64,000 nucleotides of DNA from contig NZ_JAVSCK010000001.1 of assembly GCF_031932625.1 (NCBI RefSeq), forward strand, positions 1,175,824 to 1,239,823, given 5' to 3'. Source of the DNA: Hwangdonia seohaensis. GTDB taxonomy: Bacteria > Bacteroidota > Bacteroidia > Flavobacteriales > Flavobacteriaceae. Below the pieces are notes generated by a model. The model was not told where the DNA came from. It worked only from the letters and a program-made list of their open reading frames with translations, and did not search any database. The first letter of the stretch is position 1; every line of letters starts with the position of its first letter. Made by a program: the position numbers and the translations under genes. This document shows positions 44,169 to 52,825 of the stretch, piece by piece.

Positions 44169-45725
44169 TTACAATCCAACAACTGCAGCTTCAGCACAAC
44201 GTTCACCATCCATGGCCGCCGAAACAATACCACCAGCATATCCGCCGCCTTCACCACAGGGAAATAAGCCTTCAATTTCTATGTGCTCTAAATTGTCTTT
44301 TCTTGGGATATTAACGGGCGATGAGGTTCGGGATTCCACACCAACAATATTGGCTTCTTCGGTGTAATAGCCTTTCATTTTTTGTCCGAAAGCTTCAAAG
44401 CCTTTTCGCAATCTGCTTCCAATTAATTTTGGTAATAAAGAATGCAGAGGTGCCGAGTTAAGCCCGGGCTGATACGATGTGTCATTCAACGTATTCGACA
44501 AGCGACCTTCAACAAAATCGGTTAAACGTTGTGCCGGAGCAACCTGACTTCTTCCGCCGGCGGTAAAAGCTAATTTCTCTAAATTCTTTTGATATTCCAA
44601 TCCTTTCAAAACCCCAAATTGCTCGTATTTCCGTAAATCTTGTTCAGCATTTATTTCAACAACAATACCCGAATTGGCATACAGATTATTTCGTTTTGAA
44701 GGCGACATCCCATTAACAACAACCTCGCCATTGGCGGTGGCCGCAGGCACTATAAAACCGCCTGGGCACATACAAAACGAATAGACACCGCGCTCGTTTA
44801 CTTGCTGCACCAATCCGTATGAAGCCGCAGGAAGCAACTCGTGGCGTTCACCCGAACAATGGTATTGAATACGATCGATAATATGTTGCGGATGCTCGAC
44901 CCGAACACCCATAGCAAACGATTTTGCTTTTAAGGCAATCTCCTTTTTATGAAGTAAATAATAAATATCGCGAGCGGAATGGCCGGTTGCCATAATAACG
45001 CGATTAGCCATCATTTCGTTACCGTTTTGCAATTGTATGGCTTGTATTTTGTTGTTTTTTATAGTAAAATCGACCACACGCGTTTCAAAATGAATTTCGC
45101 CACCATAGTTTAAAATGGTTTCCCGAATATTCTGGACCACTTTGGGTAATTTGTTGGTACCAATATGCGGATGCGCATCGACTAAAATTTGGTTGGTTGC
45201 GCCATGAAAAACGAGGTTTTCAAAAATGCGACGCACATCGCCACGTTTTAAGCTTCGGGTGTATAATTTACCATCGCTATACGTGCCTGCACCACCTTCG
45301 CCAAAACAATAATTGGAATCTTCGTTTACAAAATGATCTTGATTTATGGCTTTTAAATCCCTGCGGCGGTCTTGCACATTTTTTCCGCGCTCTAAAACAA
45401 TGGGTTTAAAACCGAGTTCTATACAGCGCAAGGCGGCGTACATGCCAGCGGGACCAAACCCAATAATATGAATGGGTTTGGCTTTAGAAACGTCTTTATA
45501 ATTAAAGGTGTATTCTGAGTTTTTTGGTACAGGCTCTTTAATATAAACCGCAACTTTATAATTGAAAAAGATTTTAGGTTTACGGGCGTCAATCGATTTT
45601 CTAAGAATTTTTACACCCGTAATATCACTTTTATCGATATCGAGTTTTAGTGCGGACTTAAATACTAAAATATCGGGTTGTTCTTCTTCTTTAAGTGTAA
45701 TACGAAGTTGGGTTTCTTTTACCAT
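44169..45725 (-). CDS. FAD-dependent NAD(P)/FAD oxidoreductase (COG2509 type)
   Basis: A 518-residue flavoprotein. A 75-residue N-terminal domain precedes the FAD-binding motif IIGFGPAGMYAALRCIELG. The RGKNVQDRRRDL, NYCFGEGGAGTYSDGKLYTR and C-terminal GLFPCGEGGGYAGGIVSAAMDG blocks follow (each quoted in part). This matches the COG2509 uncharacterised dehydrogenase group; the substrate is unknown. It is flanked by two kinds of dispersed repeats. Confidence 0.88.
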   Translation of the reverse strand: MVKETQLRITLKEEEQPDILVFKSALKLDIDKSDITGVKILRKSIDARKPKIFFNYKVAVYIKEPVPKNSEYTFNYKDVSKAKPIHIIGFGPAGMYAALRCIELGFKPIVLERGKNVQDRRRDLKAINQDHFVNEDSNYCFGEGGAGTYSDGKLYTRSLKRGDVRRIFENLVFHGATNQILVDAHPHIGTNKLPKVVQNIRETILNYGGEIHFETRVVDFTIKNNKIQAIQLQNGNEMMANRVIMATGHSARDIYYLLHKKEIALKAKSFAMGVRVEHPQHIIDRIQYHCSGERHELLPAASYGLVQQVNERGVYSFCMCPGGFIVPAATANGEVVVNGMSPSKRNNLYANSGIVVEINAEQDLRKYEQFGVLKGLEYQKNLEKLAFTAGGRSQVAPAQRLTDFVEGRLSNTLNDTSYQPGLNSAPLHSLLPKLIGSRLRKGFEAFGQKMKGYYTEEANIVGVESRTSSPVNIPRKDNLEHIEIEGLFPCGEGGGYAGGIVSAAMDGERCAEAAVVGL

Positions 45726-45780
45726 GTTGCGAAATTACGGAAAATAGAAAAAGGTAATGGGAATAAATTATTGAAGGTTC

Positions 45781-45905
45781 GTTTACCGTGTTTGTGTATG
45801 GTTAGTAACCTGTTTTAAGCACTTAAAAATAAACTGAATAGAAAATCCGCGAGGATTTTCGTAAGCAGGCGAGAACAAGCAATAAATTTATACGGTGTTA
45901 TGCCC
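45781..45905 (-). repeat. Cassette-type inverted-repeat element E2
   Basis: The left arm is ACCGTGTTTGTGTATGGTTA and the right arm is AATTTATACGGTGTTATGCC (partly complementary). Between them lies the hairpin GAAAATCCGCGAGGATTTTC followed by GTAAGCAGGCGAGAACAAGC, which is nearly identical in elements E4 and E7. The right end is 5 nt from the stop of the HEPN-like gene. Confidence 0.7.
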
Positions 45906-45910
45906 TTTTT

Positions 45911-46690
45911 TTATTCACATTCAACTTTTATTTTATTTATCGGAATTTCGTGTTCTATTAAATTCATAATTAGCTGTAAAGATTTCAAACACTCAAAATC
46001 GTCATCTATAGAAAGCATTAGTCTTAATAGTCCATAATATTCAACATTTTTATAGTCAACCTTAAAAGAATCTAAATGAACTTTTTTCTTTGTAGGTATA
46101 ATTCTAAAACTCTTATTTATTTTGTCAAATCCAAAAGAAAGACCAGAGTTAAATTCCCAAAGGTCTGTTCTGTTTTTTGAATCCGTAATGTAAAACTCAT
46201 CCTCTAATATTTTGGTTTTTCCTTCTATTGAACGAATAAAAAGTTCTGCAATATCTATTGATTCTTGAACTTCTTCTTTTGAAGGTAAATTATAGTAGTG
46301 TTCTAATTTATTTCTAAGAGTTCTAGCTTTTGCAACAATGTATGCAGGTGCTAAATTTAAAGCTTGTATTAGTTTTAATTTATAAGGTAAATCTATGTTA
46401 AATTCCATTAAGGAAACAATTTCTTCACTTTGTTTCGGAATGTCCTGAAAATCAATCCCTAAAACACTAAGTGTTTCGTCAATTTGACAGTCAATTGCTC
46501 TTTTAGCGTTTGTAAGTGAATTGATTAGACCTTGACTGTTATTGGAATGAAAATCTAATTTAGAGAATCTGAGAAAATCTTTAGGCGATATTTCAAATTT
46601 AGAGTGTTCACTTCCGCTACCACTACCAGGCATAAATACAAGATTTGTTAAGTCTAGTTTTGTTACCTTTAATGATTCTTTTAGGTTCAT
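45911..46690 (-). CDS. HEPN-like domain protein in a cassette
   Basis: A 259-residue protein without a recognised name. The central helical part (about residues 50-155) has AKRAIDCQIDETLSVLG and then AYIVAKARTLRNKLEHYYNL. The RNKLEH segment fits the HEPN R-x4-H signature of RNA-cleaving or nucleotide-binding HEPN domains, and the helices before and after are of the right length. The C-terminal 90 residues appear beta-rich. Inverted-repeat elements abut both its start (E3) and stop (E2). The HEPN assignment is by motif only. Confidence 0.6.
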   Translation of the reverse strand: MNLKESLKVTKLDLTNLVFMPGSGSGSEHSKFEISPKDFLRFSKLDFHSNNSQGLINSLTNAKRAIDCQIDETLSVLGIDFQDIPKQSEEIVSLMEFNIDLPYKLKLIQALNLAPAYIVAKARTLRNKLEHYYNLPSKEEVQESIDIAELFIRSIEGKTKILEDEFYITDSKNRTDLWEFNSGLSFGFDKINKSFRIIPTKKKVHLDSFKVDYKNVEYYGLLRLMLSIDDDFECLKSLQLIMNLIEHEIPINKIKVECE

Positions 46691-46700
46691 TGCTCTAATT

Positions 46701-46764
46701 GGGCATAATGGCTAGCAGATAAGCGTCGTTATTTAATGCCATTTAACGCCTTATATCTGACGGC
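46701..46764 (-). repeat. Short attC-like hairpin E3
   Basis: GCAGATAAGCGTCGTTA and TAACGCCTTATATCTGACGGC are imperfect inverse copies separated by about 12 nt, giving a 64-bp hairpin of attC-like size. The outer left sequence GGGCATAATGG echoes the end of element E2. It ends 10 nt from the ATG of the HEPN-like gene. Confidence 0.55.
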
Positions 46765-46798
46765 AAACGAATTTATCTATTTTTTCTGACAAAGTCAA
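46763..46798. repeat. 36-bp tract shared with 62909-62944
   Basis: GCAAACGAATTTA, two variable bases, TATTTTTTCTGACAAA and TCAA match a tract near the other cassettes at 33 of 36 positions. In both places it lies between an element and the stop of the next minus-strand gene. Confidence 0.6.
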
Positions 46799-46804
46799 GT
46801 TTGA

Positions 46805-47719
46805 TTATCTTCTCTCATACGTTAAAAACGAAAACTCATGCTCGTGGTTTGCATCTTTTGTATGAAAGGTATTGGCGGTTTCTTTCCAAACCGATGTATC
46901 AATTTTCGGGAAATACGTATCGGCTTCAAAACTTTCGTGTACACGTGTTAACTCAATTTTATCGGCTAAAGCCATGGCCTGTTTGTAGATTTCGCCACCG
47001 CCAATTACAAAAGGTTGGGTATCGTTTTTTACGGCATCAATAGCTGTTTCCAAAGAATTTACTAGAATAACATCGTTGGGAACTTTGTAGTCTTGTTGCC
47101 TAGAAATAACCACGTGCGTTCGGTTAGGCAATGGTTTTGGAAAACTCTCAAAGGTTTTGCGGCCCATAATTATATGATGCCCATTGGTTAAGGTTTTAAA
47201 GCGTTTTAAATCGTCGCTTAAATGCCAAATGAGTTTATTGCCTTTTCCAATGGCGTCATTTTCCGCGGCAGCGACAATTATGGTCAATTCAGATTTTTTA
47301 TTTTTAACGCTTAAAGATTCGTTGTAAACCTCACTTTCAGCAATATGAGGAGCTTCTTTTTTTAGTTCGATTTTTATTTTTTCAATTCTATTTTGTTGCA
47401 GTGTTACCAATTTTTCCAATTGATTTCGCTCCCAATCTTTTCCCATAAATTTATGGGTAACAAACACGTTAAAAACATGATAGAGCAAAAAGAAAAGCCA
47501 CAATAAAATGGCAAATAAAAACCATTCTTTGCCAAACAAAGTAAAATCTTTGCCAATGCCCAAAACGGTATTTGCAGCAATTAGAAACACCGCGCCAATT
47601 AAAAAGATAACAAAGTGGACGTATAAGCGTTTTTTTTGTTTAATGCGTTTTTGAGCATTTTCAATAAGCTCTAATTGGTCTGCATCAATTTGTGGTTTTG
47701 GCTTTTTTTTTCCGAACAT
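46805..47719 (-). CDS. folA: Membrane-anchored dihydrofolate reductase (2TM domain - DHFR fusion)
   Basis: A 304-residue fusion. Residues 1-130 form a 2TM domain: a basic N-terminus, two membrane helices (about 34-53 and 66-89), then HKFMGKDWERNQLEKLV. After a charged linker the DHFR domain starts near residue 145 (LTIIVAAAENDAIGKGNKLIWHL, piece: AAENDAIGKGNKLIWHLSDD). The catalytic acidic residue is Asp after HLS-, with NGHHIIMGRKTFESFP, NRTHVVISRQ, FVIGGGEIYKQA and YFPKI following. DHFR makes tetrahydrofolate for thymidylate synthesis, and thyA is 4 kb away. The two parts are separate genes in most organisms. Confidence 0.9.
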   Translation of the reverse strand: MFGKKKPKPQIDADQLELIENAQKRIKQKKRLYVHFVIFLIGAVFLIAANTVLGIGKDFTLFGKEWFLFAILLWLFFLLYHVFNVFVTHKFMGKDWERNQLEKLVTLQQNRIEKIKIELKKEAPHIAESEVYNESLSVKNKKSELTIIVAAAENDAIGKGNKLIWHLSDDLKRFKTLTNGHHIIMGRKTFESFPKPLPNRTHVVISRQQDYKVPNDVILVNSLETAIDAVKNDTQPFVIGGGEIYKQAMALADKIELTRVHESFEADTYFPKIDTSVWKETANTFHTKDANHEHEFSFLTYERR

Positions 47720-48008
47720 ATCAACAATATAATTGCTTGTAAAGTTAAAACTTTTTGTAATACCAAATGTAATTTTAAGCGTATTTGGTGAATTGGTATC
47801 AAAAAGACAATGGTGCTTTGAAAACTAAAACGATTTAGTTATAAATGCTATAAAATTTAGTCGGAAAAATAGCGAGGTTTCTTTGCCATTTTGGTAATTT
47901 TTTAGTTAAAAACTGCTATTTCGTTAATTTATTATTCAGGCGGATTGATAAAATCATAATTATTTGACTTAAAGCGTTTTAAACAATCGTAAATATGGAA
48001 TTGTTTTA

Positions 48009-48016
48009 TAAATTTG
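48009..48016 (+). promoter_or_regulatory. Putative -7 element before the CBM48 gene
   Basis: TAAATTTG fits the TAnnTTTG consensus and lies 40 nt before the ATG at 48056. No TTG is found at 17-23 nt upstream. It makes a start at the TTG 48014 impossible. Confidence 0.4.
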
Positions 48017-48055
48017 CGGCTTAAAACAGAACCTAAACTAAAAAAAAATAAAATC

Positions 48056-48349
48056 ATGGCTATTACAAAACAGTATTTAAAAAGTAAACCAATATGTAAA
48101 GTTACTTTTACGGTACCAGCAGAAGAAGCTAAAAAAGTATCAGTAGTTGGAAGTTTTAACAATTGGGACGAGAAAGCAAATTCGTTAAAAAAATTAAAGA
48201 ACGGTACATTTAAAGGGACATTAAACTTAGAGAAAGATAATTCGTATGAGTTTAGATATCTTATTGACGGTACTTATGTTAATGATGAGCAAGCGGATGC
48301 TTATAAAAGCAACGAATTCGCATCGGAAAATGGTGTATTAACGCTATAG
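48056..48349 (+). CDS. Isoamylase early-set (CBM48/AMPK-CBM) domain protein
   Basis: A 97-residue single-domain glycogen-binding-like protein. Strands VTFTVPAEEAKKVSVVGSFNNWDE (piece: VSVVGSFNNWDE) and YEFRYLIDGTYVNDEQADAY match the AMPK1_CBM/isoamylase N-terminal fold, including the Trp of the carbohydrate site. It may bind glycogen-like glucans or act in regulation; no enzyme is attached. The 3' end of this gene is duplicated at 51564-51693. A terminator follows. Confidence 0.88.
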   Translation: MAITKQYLKSKPICKVTFTVPAEEAKKVSVVGSFNNWDEKANSLKKLKNGTFKGTLNLEKDNSYEFRYLIDGTYVNDEQADAYKSNEFASENGVLTL

Positions 48350-48372
48350 TTAAAACCGAAAAAATTTAAACT

Positions 48373-48408
48373 AAAAAGCGCTTTCGAATTTTTGAAAGCG
48401 CTTTTTTT
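48373..48408 (+). terminator. Terminator after the CBM48 gene
   Basis: AAAAAGCGCTTTCGAA pairs with TTGAAAGCGCTTTTTT around a 3-nt loop. The hairpin also faces the minus-strand gene ending at 48420. A diverged copy is at 51721-51756. Confidence 0.85.
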
Positions 48409-48419
48409 ATGTATTGTAT

Positions 48420-51191
48420 TTATATTTTAATAAACTTTTTAGTTCCAATTTTATCATTAATTTTTACTTTAACAAAGTATATACCCGTTTGTAAACTTGT
48501 AACATCTATTTTGTTGCTCGAAAGATGCTCTCCGTGTAAAACCGATTGCCCCGATATATTGGTTATCATATAATTTGAAACCTTTCCATAATTGCCTGTA
48601 AACTTTAAATTTATTTCATTCTCTACTGGATTAGGATATAAACTCATATTAGCGCTTATATTATTAACATCCTTTACATTAAGAGGGTTATCTGTAATTA
48701 CAGTTTCGTACATACCATTTCCATGGGTTCCAACTAACAAATGGTTGTCTGATGGCCGATATGATAGCGAGCTTACCAAGGCAAAACCAATTTCTGTTGG
48801 AGCTTCTCTTACCCAATCTGTAGTTGTTGGGTCTGATGTGCTGTATAAACCTCTGGCGGTACCAACAAAATACAGCGTCTGTCCAGCAACCTCGGTAATA
48901 GCAGCAGACCTAATAGAATGTGCAGATAAATTGCGCTCAACTAAAGTCCAAGTTGGCGTTGCGTTGGTTGCATTAGTGGTTAAAAAAATACTTTCGGTTC
49001 CGTAATTTGAATATGTTGCTAAAACAATATCGTTGTTTGTAGGATGAATGGCTAAACCGGTTACAATAGAAGGAAATCCTATGGTTGCGGTTGGCGGTGT
49101 AATATCTATTGCCGTTGAAATGTTTGCAGCATTTTGCGGATCATCCAATCTATAAATATGGCCTTCGTCGCCACCCATTAACAAATAACTTGTTAGGGCA
49201 TTATATACACCTCTTGTTGTAGAAAATGCTTGAAAATAATCGGCATGACCAAAAGCAGTATTTGTATCGCTCAAACTTGTCCAGGTATCTTGTGTTACAT
49301 TAGCTCCGTCTGTAGAACGCAACAACGTGCCTTCAGAAGCGTAATAAATGGCATTGGTGTTATCTGGGTCTACATGATAATAGGTGACAAACTGACTGGG
49401 ATAAAGCACATCTGGCATTGTTGACATACGCGGTGTAATTTCGGTATAGCCACTCGTGTTTTGGCAATATCTGTAAAGGGTGCCGTTTTGAGAGCCACCA
49501 AAAAAGGAAATGCCACAACCTGTATAATTTGGAATGGCCACAGAAACACCATCGCCACTAAGTAAAGGAATGTGGCTTGTTGTAGATGAGGCGCCTATGG
49601 ACGTGCCTCCAACTGTTGTTCCATTGTCTTGCGCGCCTCCAATAACAAAATCAGAGCCAGAATCAGGGTCTATAGATACGTGGTAAAATTGATAGGTTTG
49701 ATAGTTGTTATTGAGTGACGACCAAGCAACAGTTGCTGCTGTTATATCTGATGTTGCGTGTACGCCGCCATCAGTTCCTGAAAAAAGTATATTGCTGTTA
49801 AACGGACTAAATACCAACGCATGAATGTCTGGGTGGTGATTGGCATATTGTGTATATCCTGCAGCCGTTGCATAGCCACCGATTCGTGTAAATGTTGCGT
49901 CTACGGCAATATCGGCGATTTTATATGCGTTTGTGCCTCCAATTATAACAAAATCTTCATCATCAGGTTTAATACTTACAACTAAATCGTAACCCCCTTG
50001 TACAGCAAAAGGGTCATTCCCGTTAGAACAACCTGTTTCATCAGGTAGTTTGCTAGAGTAATCGGTATATGTTGTTGTCGATTGGTCCCACATCCATAAA
50101 TCTGCTTCAAGTGCTGGCGTTGTATCGCAATCAGAACTATTGCCGTTTACAAATAAAGTGTACAGCTTATCTTGATTGGATGGTGCTAAAGCTAAAACAA
50201 CTCTTCCCGTTGGTGTAAAGTCTGATGCATTAATCCTGGACCATGCTCCCGTTGTACTATTACCTGTTGAAGACGTCCAAACGCCTTCAATTGAAGCGTC
50301 GAGAGTGCCAGAAAAAGCGGCATAAACCCTACCCGTTGAGGTAATAGTTACATCGGTGGCAAAACTAGTGTTTATTGAACCTCCAGGATTGGTTACTTCT
50401 GTTGACCAAATAGTGCCATTAAAACGACTAACCCTTCCATTGATTGCAGCAAATAAATCGCCTGTGATTGGATGAATAGCTAAGTTGTATACCGTATCGA
50501 ACCTAGAATTAAAAACTTCTTGTGTTGAAGATGTAGATGGCATTTGTGTCCAAGTAAGCCCACCATTAGTAGATTGCCAAATACCTTGACCAAAGTAGAA
50601 AGCCCCACTTTTAGAAGCCGAATTGCCTAAACCTTCGCCTGTGCCATAATACCAAGTGTCTTCAAAACCAGACCGTGGGTCTTGCACTATGGTTGTTACG
50701 TTATGTATCTCATCATTGGCAGATACTTTTGTCCAACTTGAACCTCCGTCGGTTGTTCTAAAAACTCCGCCACTAACACCACCGGCAATAAGGGTGTTGC
50801 CCGTAGCATCAATTCTATCTACTACAATTGCTCTGGTTCTTCCCCCTAAATTACTAGGTCCTCTGTTGGAATAGGCCGTTTCCGGTATTTTTGCAGAATT
50901 CATATCTTTTTTTAACAAGGAACGCTTCGAATTCTTTAATTCAAGATTTTTATCCGCTTTCGAAATAACGCCTGTGTTTGGGTTAACTTGCCTGTAATAT
51001 TCGTATAAATTACGGGCTTCATCATATAAAGCGCGCTCTTCAAGAGTTTTTTTCTTACCCTTTTGGGTTGGGTTAATTGATTTTCTTTCAATTTTTACAA
51101 GGGTTGTTTTTTGTGATTGATTACTTTTTGCAATCACCACAACTGCAAGAATCAGTAAAAGAGATAATGCAATTAGTAAAGTTTTTTTCAT
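48420..51191 (-). CDS. T9SS-secreted sortilin-like (VPS10/BNR repeat) protein
   Basis: A 923-residue secreted protein. It has an N-terminal signal/anchor (residues 3-21), a Lys-rich segment, and then a beta-propeller with Asp-box motifs (RTTDGGSSWTKV, STNGGLTWTQM) and repeats reporting GGVSGGVF, FSGTDGGVHATSD and VGTHGNGMYE. This is typical of VPS10/sortilin-like propellers. The last 80 residues form a T9SS type A sorting domain (SLYPNPVENEINLKF ... GIYFVKVKINDKIGTKKFIKI, quoted in pieces). The ligand is unknown. It lies between the CBM48 gene and duplicated 3' ends of thyA and the CBM48 gene, so it was probably inserted there. Confidence 0.88.
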   Translation of the reverse strand: MKKTLLIALSLLLILAVVVIAKSNQSQKTTLVKIERKSINPTQKGKKKTLEERALYDEARNLYEYYRQVNPNTGVISKADKNLELKNSKRSLLKKDMNSAKIPETAYSNRGPSNLGGRTRAIVVDRIDATGNTLIAGGVSGGVFRTTDGGSSWTKVSANDEIHNVTTIVQDPRSGFEDTWYYGTGEGLGNSASKSGAFYFGQGIWQSTNGGLTWTQMPSTSSTQEVFNSRFDTVYNLAIHPITGDLFAAINGRVSRFNGTIWSTEVTNPGGSINTSFATDVTITSTGRVYAAFSGTLDASIEGVWTSSTGNSTTGAWSRINASDFTPTGRVVLALAPSNQDKLYTLFVNGNSSDCDTTPALEADLWMWDQSTTTYTDYSSKLPDETGCSNGNDPFAVQGGYDLVVSIKPDDEDFVIIGGTNAYKIADIAVDATFTRIGGYATAAGYTQYANHHPDIHALVFSPFNSNILFSGTDGGVHATSDITAATVAWSSLNNNYQTYQFYHVSIDPDSGSDFVIGGAQDNGTTVGGTSIGASSTTSHIPLLSGDGVSVAIPNYTGCGISFFGGSQNGTLYRYCQNTSGYTEITPRMSTMPDVLYPSQFVTYYHVDPDNTNAIYYASEGTLLRSTDGANVTQDTWTSLSDTNTAFGHADYFQAFSTTRGVYNALTSYLLMGGDEGHIYRLDDPQNAANISTAIDITPPTATIGFPSIVTGLAIHPTNNDIVLATYSNYGTESIFLTTNATNATPTWTLVERNLSAHSIRSAAITEVAGQTLYFVGTARGLYSTSDPTTTDWVREAPTEIGFALVSSLSYRPSDNHLLVGTHGNGMYETVITDNPLNVKDVNNISANMSLYPNPVENEINLKFTGNYGKVSNYMITNISGQSVLHGEHLSSNKIDVTSLQTGIYFVKVKINDKIGTKKFIKI

Positions 51192-51214
51192 GACTAAGAA
51201 TTTTTAAGTTAAAT

Positions 51215-51560
51215 AGCTACAACACCCTTTGTGTACGGGTGTGGATAATAATCTACTAAAGTAAAGTCATTAAAAGTAAAGTCGAAAATAGCTTTATTTC
51301 AGGATTTAAAATCATTTTGGGTAGCGGTCTTAAATCACGGGAAAATTGTAATTCCAATTGCTCATAATGATTACTGTAAATGTGTTCATTACCAAAGGTA
51401 TGAATAAATTCGCCAACTTGGTAACCACAAACTCGAGCCATTATATTGGTAAACAGTGCATTACTTGAAATGTAAAAAGCAGACCCAAAAAAAATGTTGG
51501 CACTGCGTTGGTAGAGCTGACAAGATAATTTCCCATTGGCAACATAAAATTGAAAAGCGG
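51215..51560 (-). pseudogene. Truncated, frameshifted duplicate of the thyA 3' end
   Basis: This stretch aligns along its whole length with 51781-52125, the 3' part of the intact thyA. A one-base deletion (CTTTATTTCAGG against CTTTAATTTCAGG) and several substitutions break the frame. The remaining in-frame piece still reads CGYQVGEFIHTFGNEHIYSN. It stops abruptly where the copied CBM48 end begins. The upstream two thirds of thyA are absent. Confidence 0.9.
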
Positions 51561-51563
51561 GGC

Positions 51564-51693
51564 TTTAAACTTAAAGAAAAATAATTCGTATGAGTTTAGA
51601 TATCTTATTGACGGTACTTTTGTTAATGATGATCAAGCGGATGCTTATAAAAGTAATGAATTCGCATCGGAAAATGGTGTGTTAGCGCTATAG
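51564..51693 (+). pseudogene. Duplicate of the 3' end of the CBM48 gene
   Basis: This stretch aligns with 48220-48349. The copied frame is intact for 42 codons to the stop TAG and differs in only five residues, mostly conservative. No start codon or N-terminal half is present. It is directly joined to the thyA remnant and followed by a copy of the CBM48 terminator. Confidence 0.9.
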
Positions 51694-51720
51694 TTAAAAA
51701 ATCGAAAAAAGTTAAACTAA

Positions 51721-51756
51721 AAAACGCTTTCAATTAATTGAAAGCGCTTTTTTTAT
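51721..51756. terminator. Second copy of the CBM48-type terminator, before the thyA 3' end
   Basis: The hairpin CGCTTTCAATTAATTGAAAGCG is followed by a T-run. It is homologous to the hairpin at 48373-48408. It can serve as terminator for the thyA gene on the minus strand. Confidence 0.75.
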
Positions 51757-51774
51757 TTAAATTAAGTAAAATTG

Positions 51775-52599
51775 TTATACAGCTACAACACCTTTGATGT
51801 GAGGGTGTGGATTGTAATCTACTAAAGTAAAATCATCAAAAGTAAAGTCGAAAATATCTTTAATTTCAGGATTTAAAATCATTTTTGGTAGCGGTCTTAA
51901 ATCACGGGATAATTGTAATTCCAATTGCTCATAATGGTTACTGTAAATATGTGCATCGCCAAATGTGTGAATAAACTCGCCAACTTGGTAACCACAAACT
52001 TGAGCCATCATCATGGTAAACAAGGCATAACTTGCAATATTAAAAGGCACGCCTAAAAAAATATCGGCACTGCGTTGGTAGAGCTGGCAAGATAATTTCC
52101 CATCGGCAACATAAAACTGAAAAAAGGCATGACAAGGCGGTAATGCGGCTTTTCCGTTGGCTACATTTTCACTAAAACTTTTTGAAGTATCCGGTAAAAC
52201 CGAAGGATTCCAAGCTGAAACCAACATTCTACGACTGTTCGGATTGGTTTTTAATGTGTTGATTACCTCTTTAATTTGATCAATTTCATCGCTATTCCAG
52301 TTGCGCCATTGGTGGCCGTAAACAGGTCCTAAATCACCATTTTCGTCTGCCCACTCGTTCCAAATTCTAACACCATTTTCAGTTAAATAGTTAGTATTTG
52401 TATCGCCTTTTAAAAACCATAAAAGCTCGTAAACAATCGATTTTAAGTGTAGCTTTTTTGTGGTAACCATGGGGAAACCTTCACTTAAATCGAACCGCAT
52501 TTGATGTCCGAAAACACTTTTTGTGCCTGTGCCTGTTCTATCTCCTTTTTCGTTGCCGTTTTCTAAAACGTGTTTTACTAAATCGTGGTATTGCTTCAT
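51775..52599 (-). CDS. thyA: Thymidylate synthase
   Basis: ThyA methylates dUMP to dTMP using methylene-tetrahydrofolate and releases dihydrofolate for DHFR. RTGTGTKSVFG and the active-site Cys in ALPPCHAFFQFYV are present, along with QRSADIFLGVPFNIASYALF (piece: SADIFLGVPFN) and the C-terminal YNPHPHIKGVVAV (quoted in part). The 274-residue length is normal. The ATG at 52599 (MKQYHDL) is chosen; the frame extends 10 codons into a palindromic repeat. Its 3' part is duplicated at 51215-51560. Confidence 0.97.
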   Translation of the reverse strand: MKQYHDLVKHVLENGNEKGDRTGTGTKSVFGHQMRFDLSEGFPMVTTKKLHLKSIVYELLWFLKGDTNTNYLTENGVRIWNEWADENGDLGPVYGHQWRNWNSDEIDQIKEVINTLKTNPNSRRMLVSAWNPSVLPDTSKSFSENVANGKAALPPCHAFFQFYVADGKLSCQLYQRSADIFLGVPFNIASYALFTMMMAQVCGYQVGEFIHTFGDAHIYSNHYEQLELQLSRDLRPLPKMILNPEIKDIFDFTFDDFTLVDYNPHPHIKGVVAV

Positions 52600-52602
52600 A
52601 AT

Positions 52603-52692
52603 TATTTCCCACGAAAGTGGGAATCTCATTAAATTAAACTTGGTTTTATAATCGAAAATCTATTAATAGATGGTTCGATTGCCCTCAGCGTG
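52603..52692. repeat. Palindromic repeat of the GGGAAT...GTGAC type
   Basis: TTTCCCACGAAAGTGGGAATCTC is a hairpin, followed about 40 bp later by TCGATTGCCCTCAGCGTGAC. It belongs to the same broad repeat class as 24993-25073. It lies between thyA and the nucleoside transporter gene. Confidence 0.55.
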
Positions 52693-52825
52693 ACAAAATT
52701 TATCAGCGAATAAAAATAAAAAATATGAGTTGAATCTGATTGATGAAACCCTAAATGATATAAAAAGTTATTAACCAGATTTTATATTTTGAGGATAAGT
52801 GTTTTTTTTTGGAAACTATGTGCTA

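Noticed and set aside
44016..44267. Plus-strand open frame over the repeat after the FAD oxidoreductase
   Set aside because: It crosses a dispersed intergenic repeat and the antisense of the oxidoreductase 3' end; no gene features.
51256..51441. Short minus-strand gene between the T9SS protein and thyA
   Set aside because: It is the in-frame remainder of the duplicated thyA 3' end, not an independent gene.
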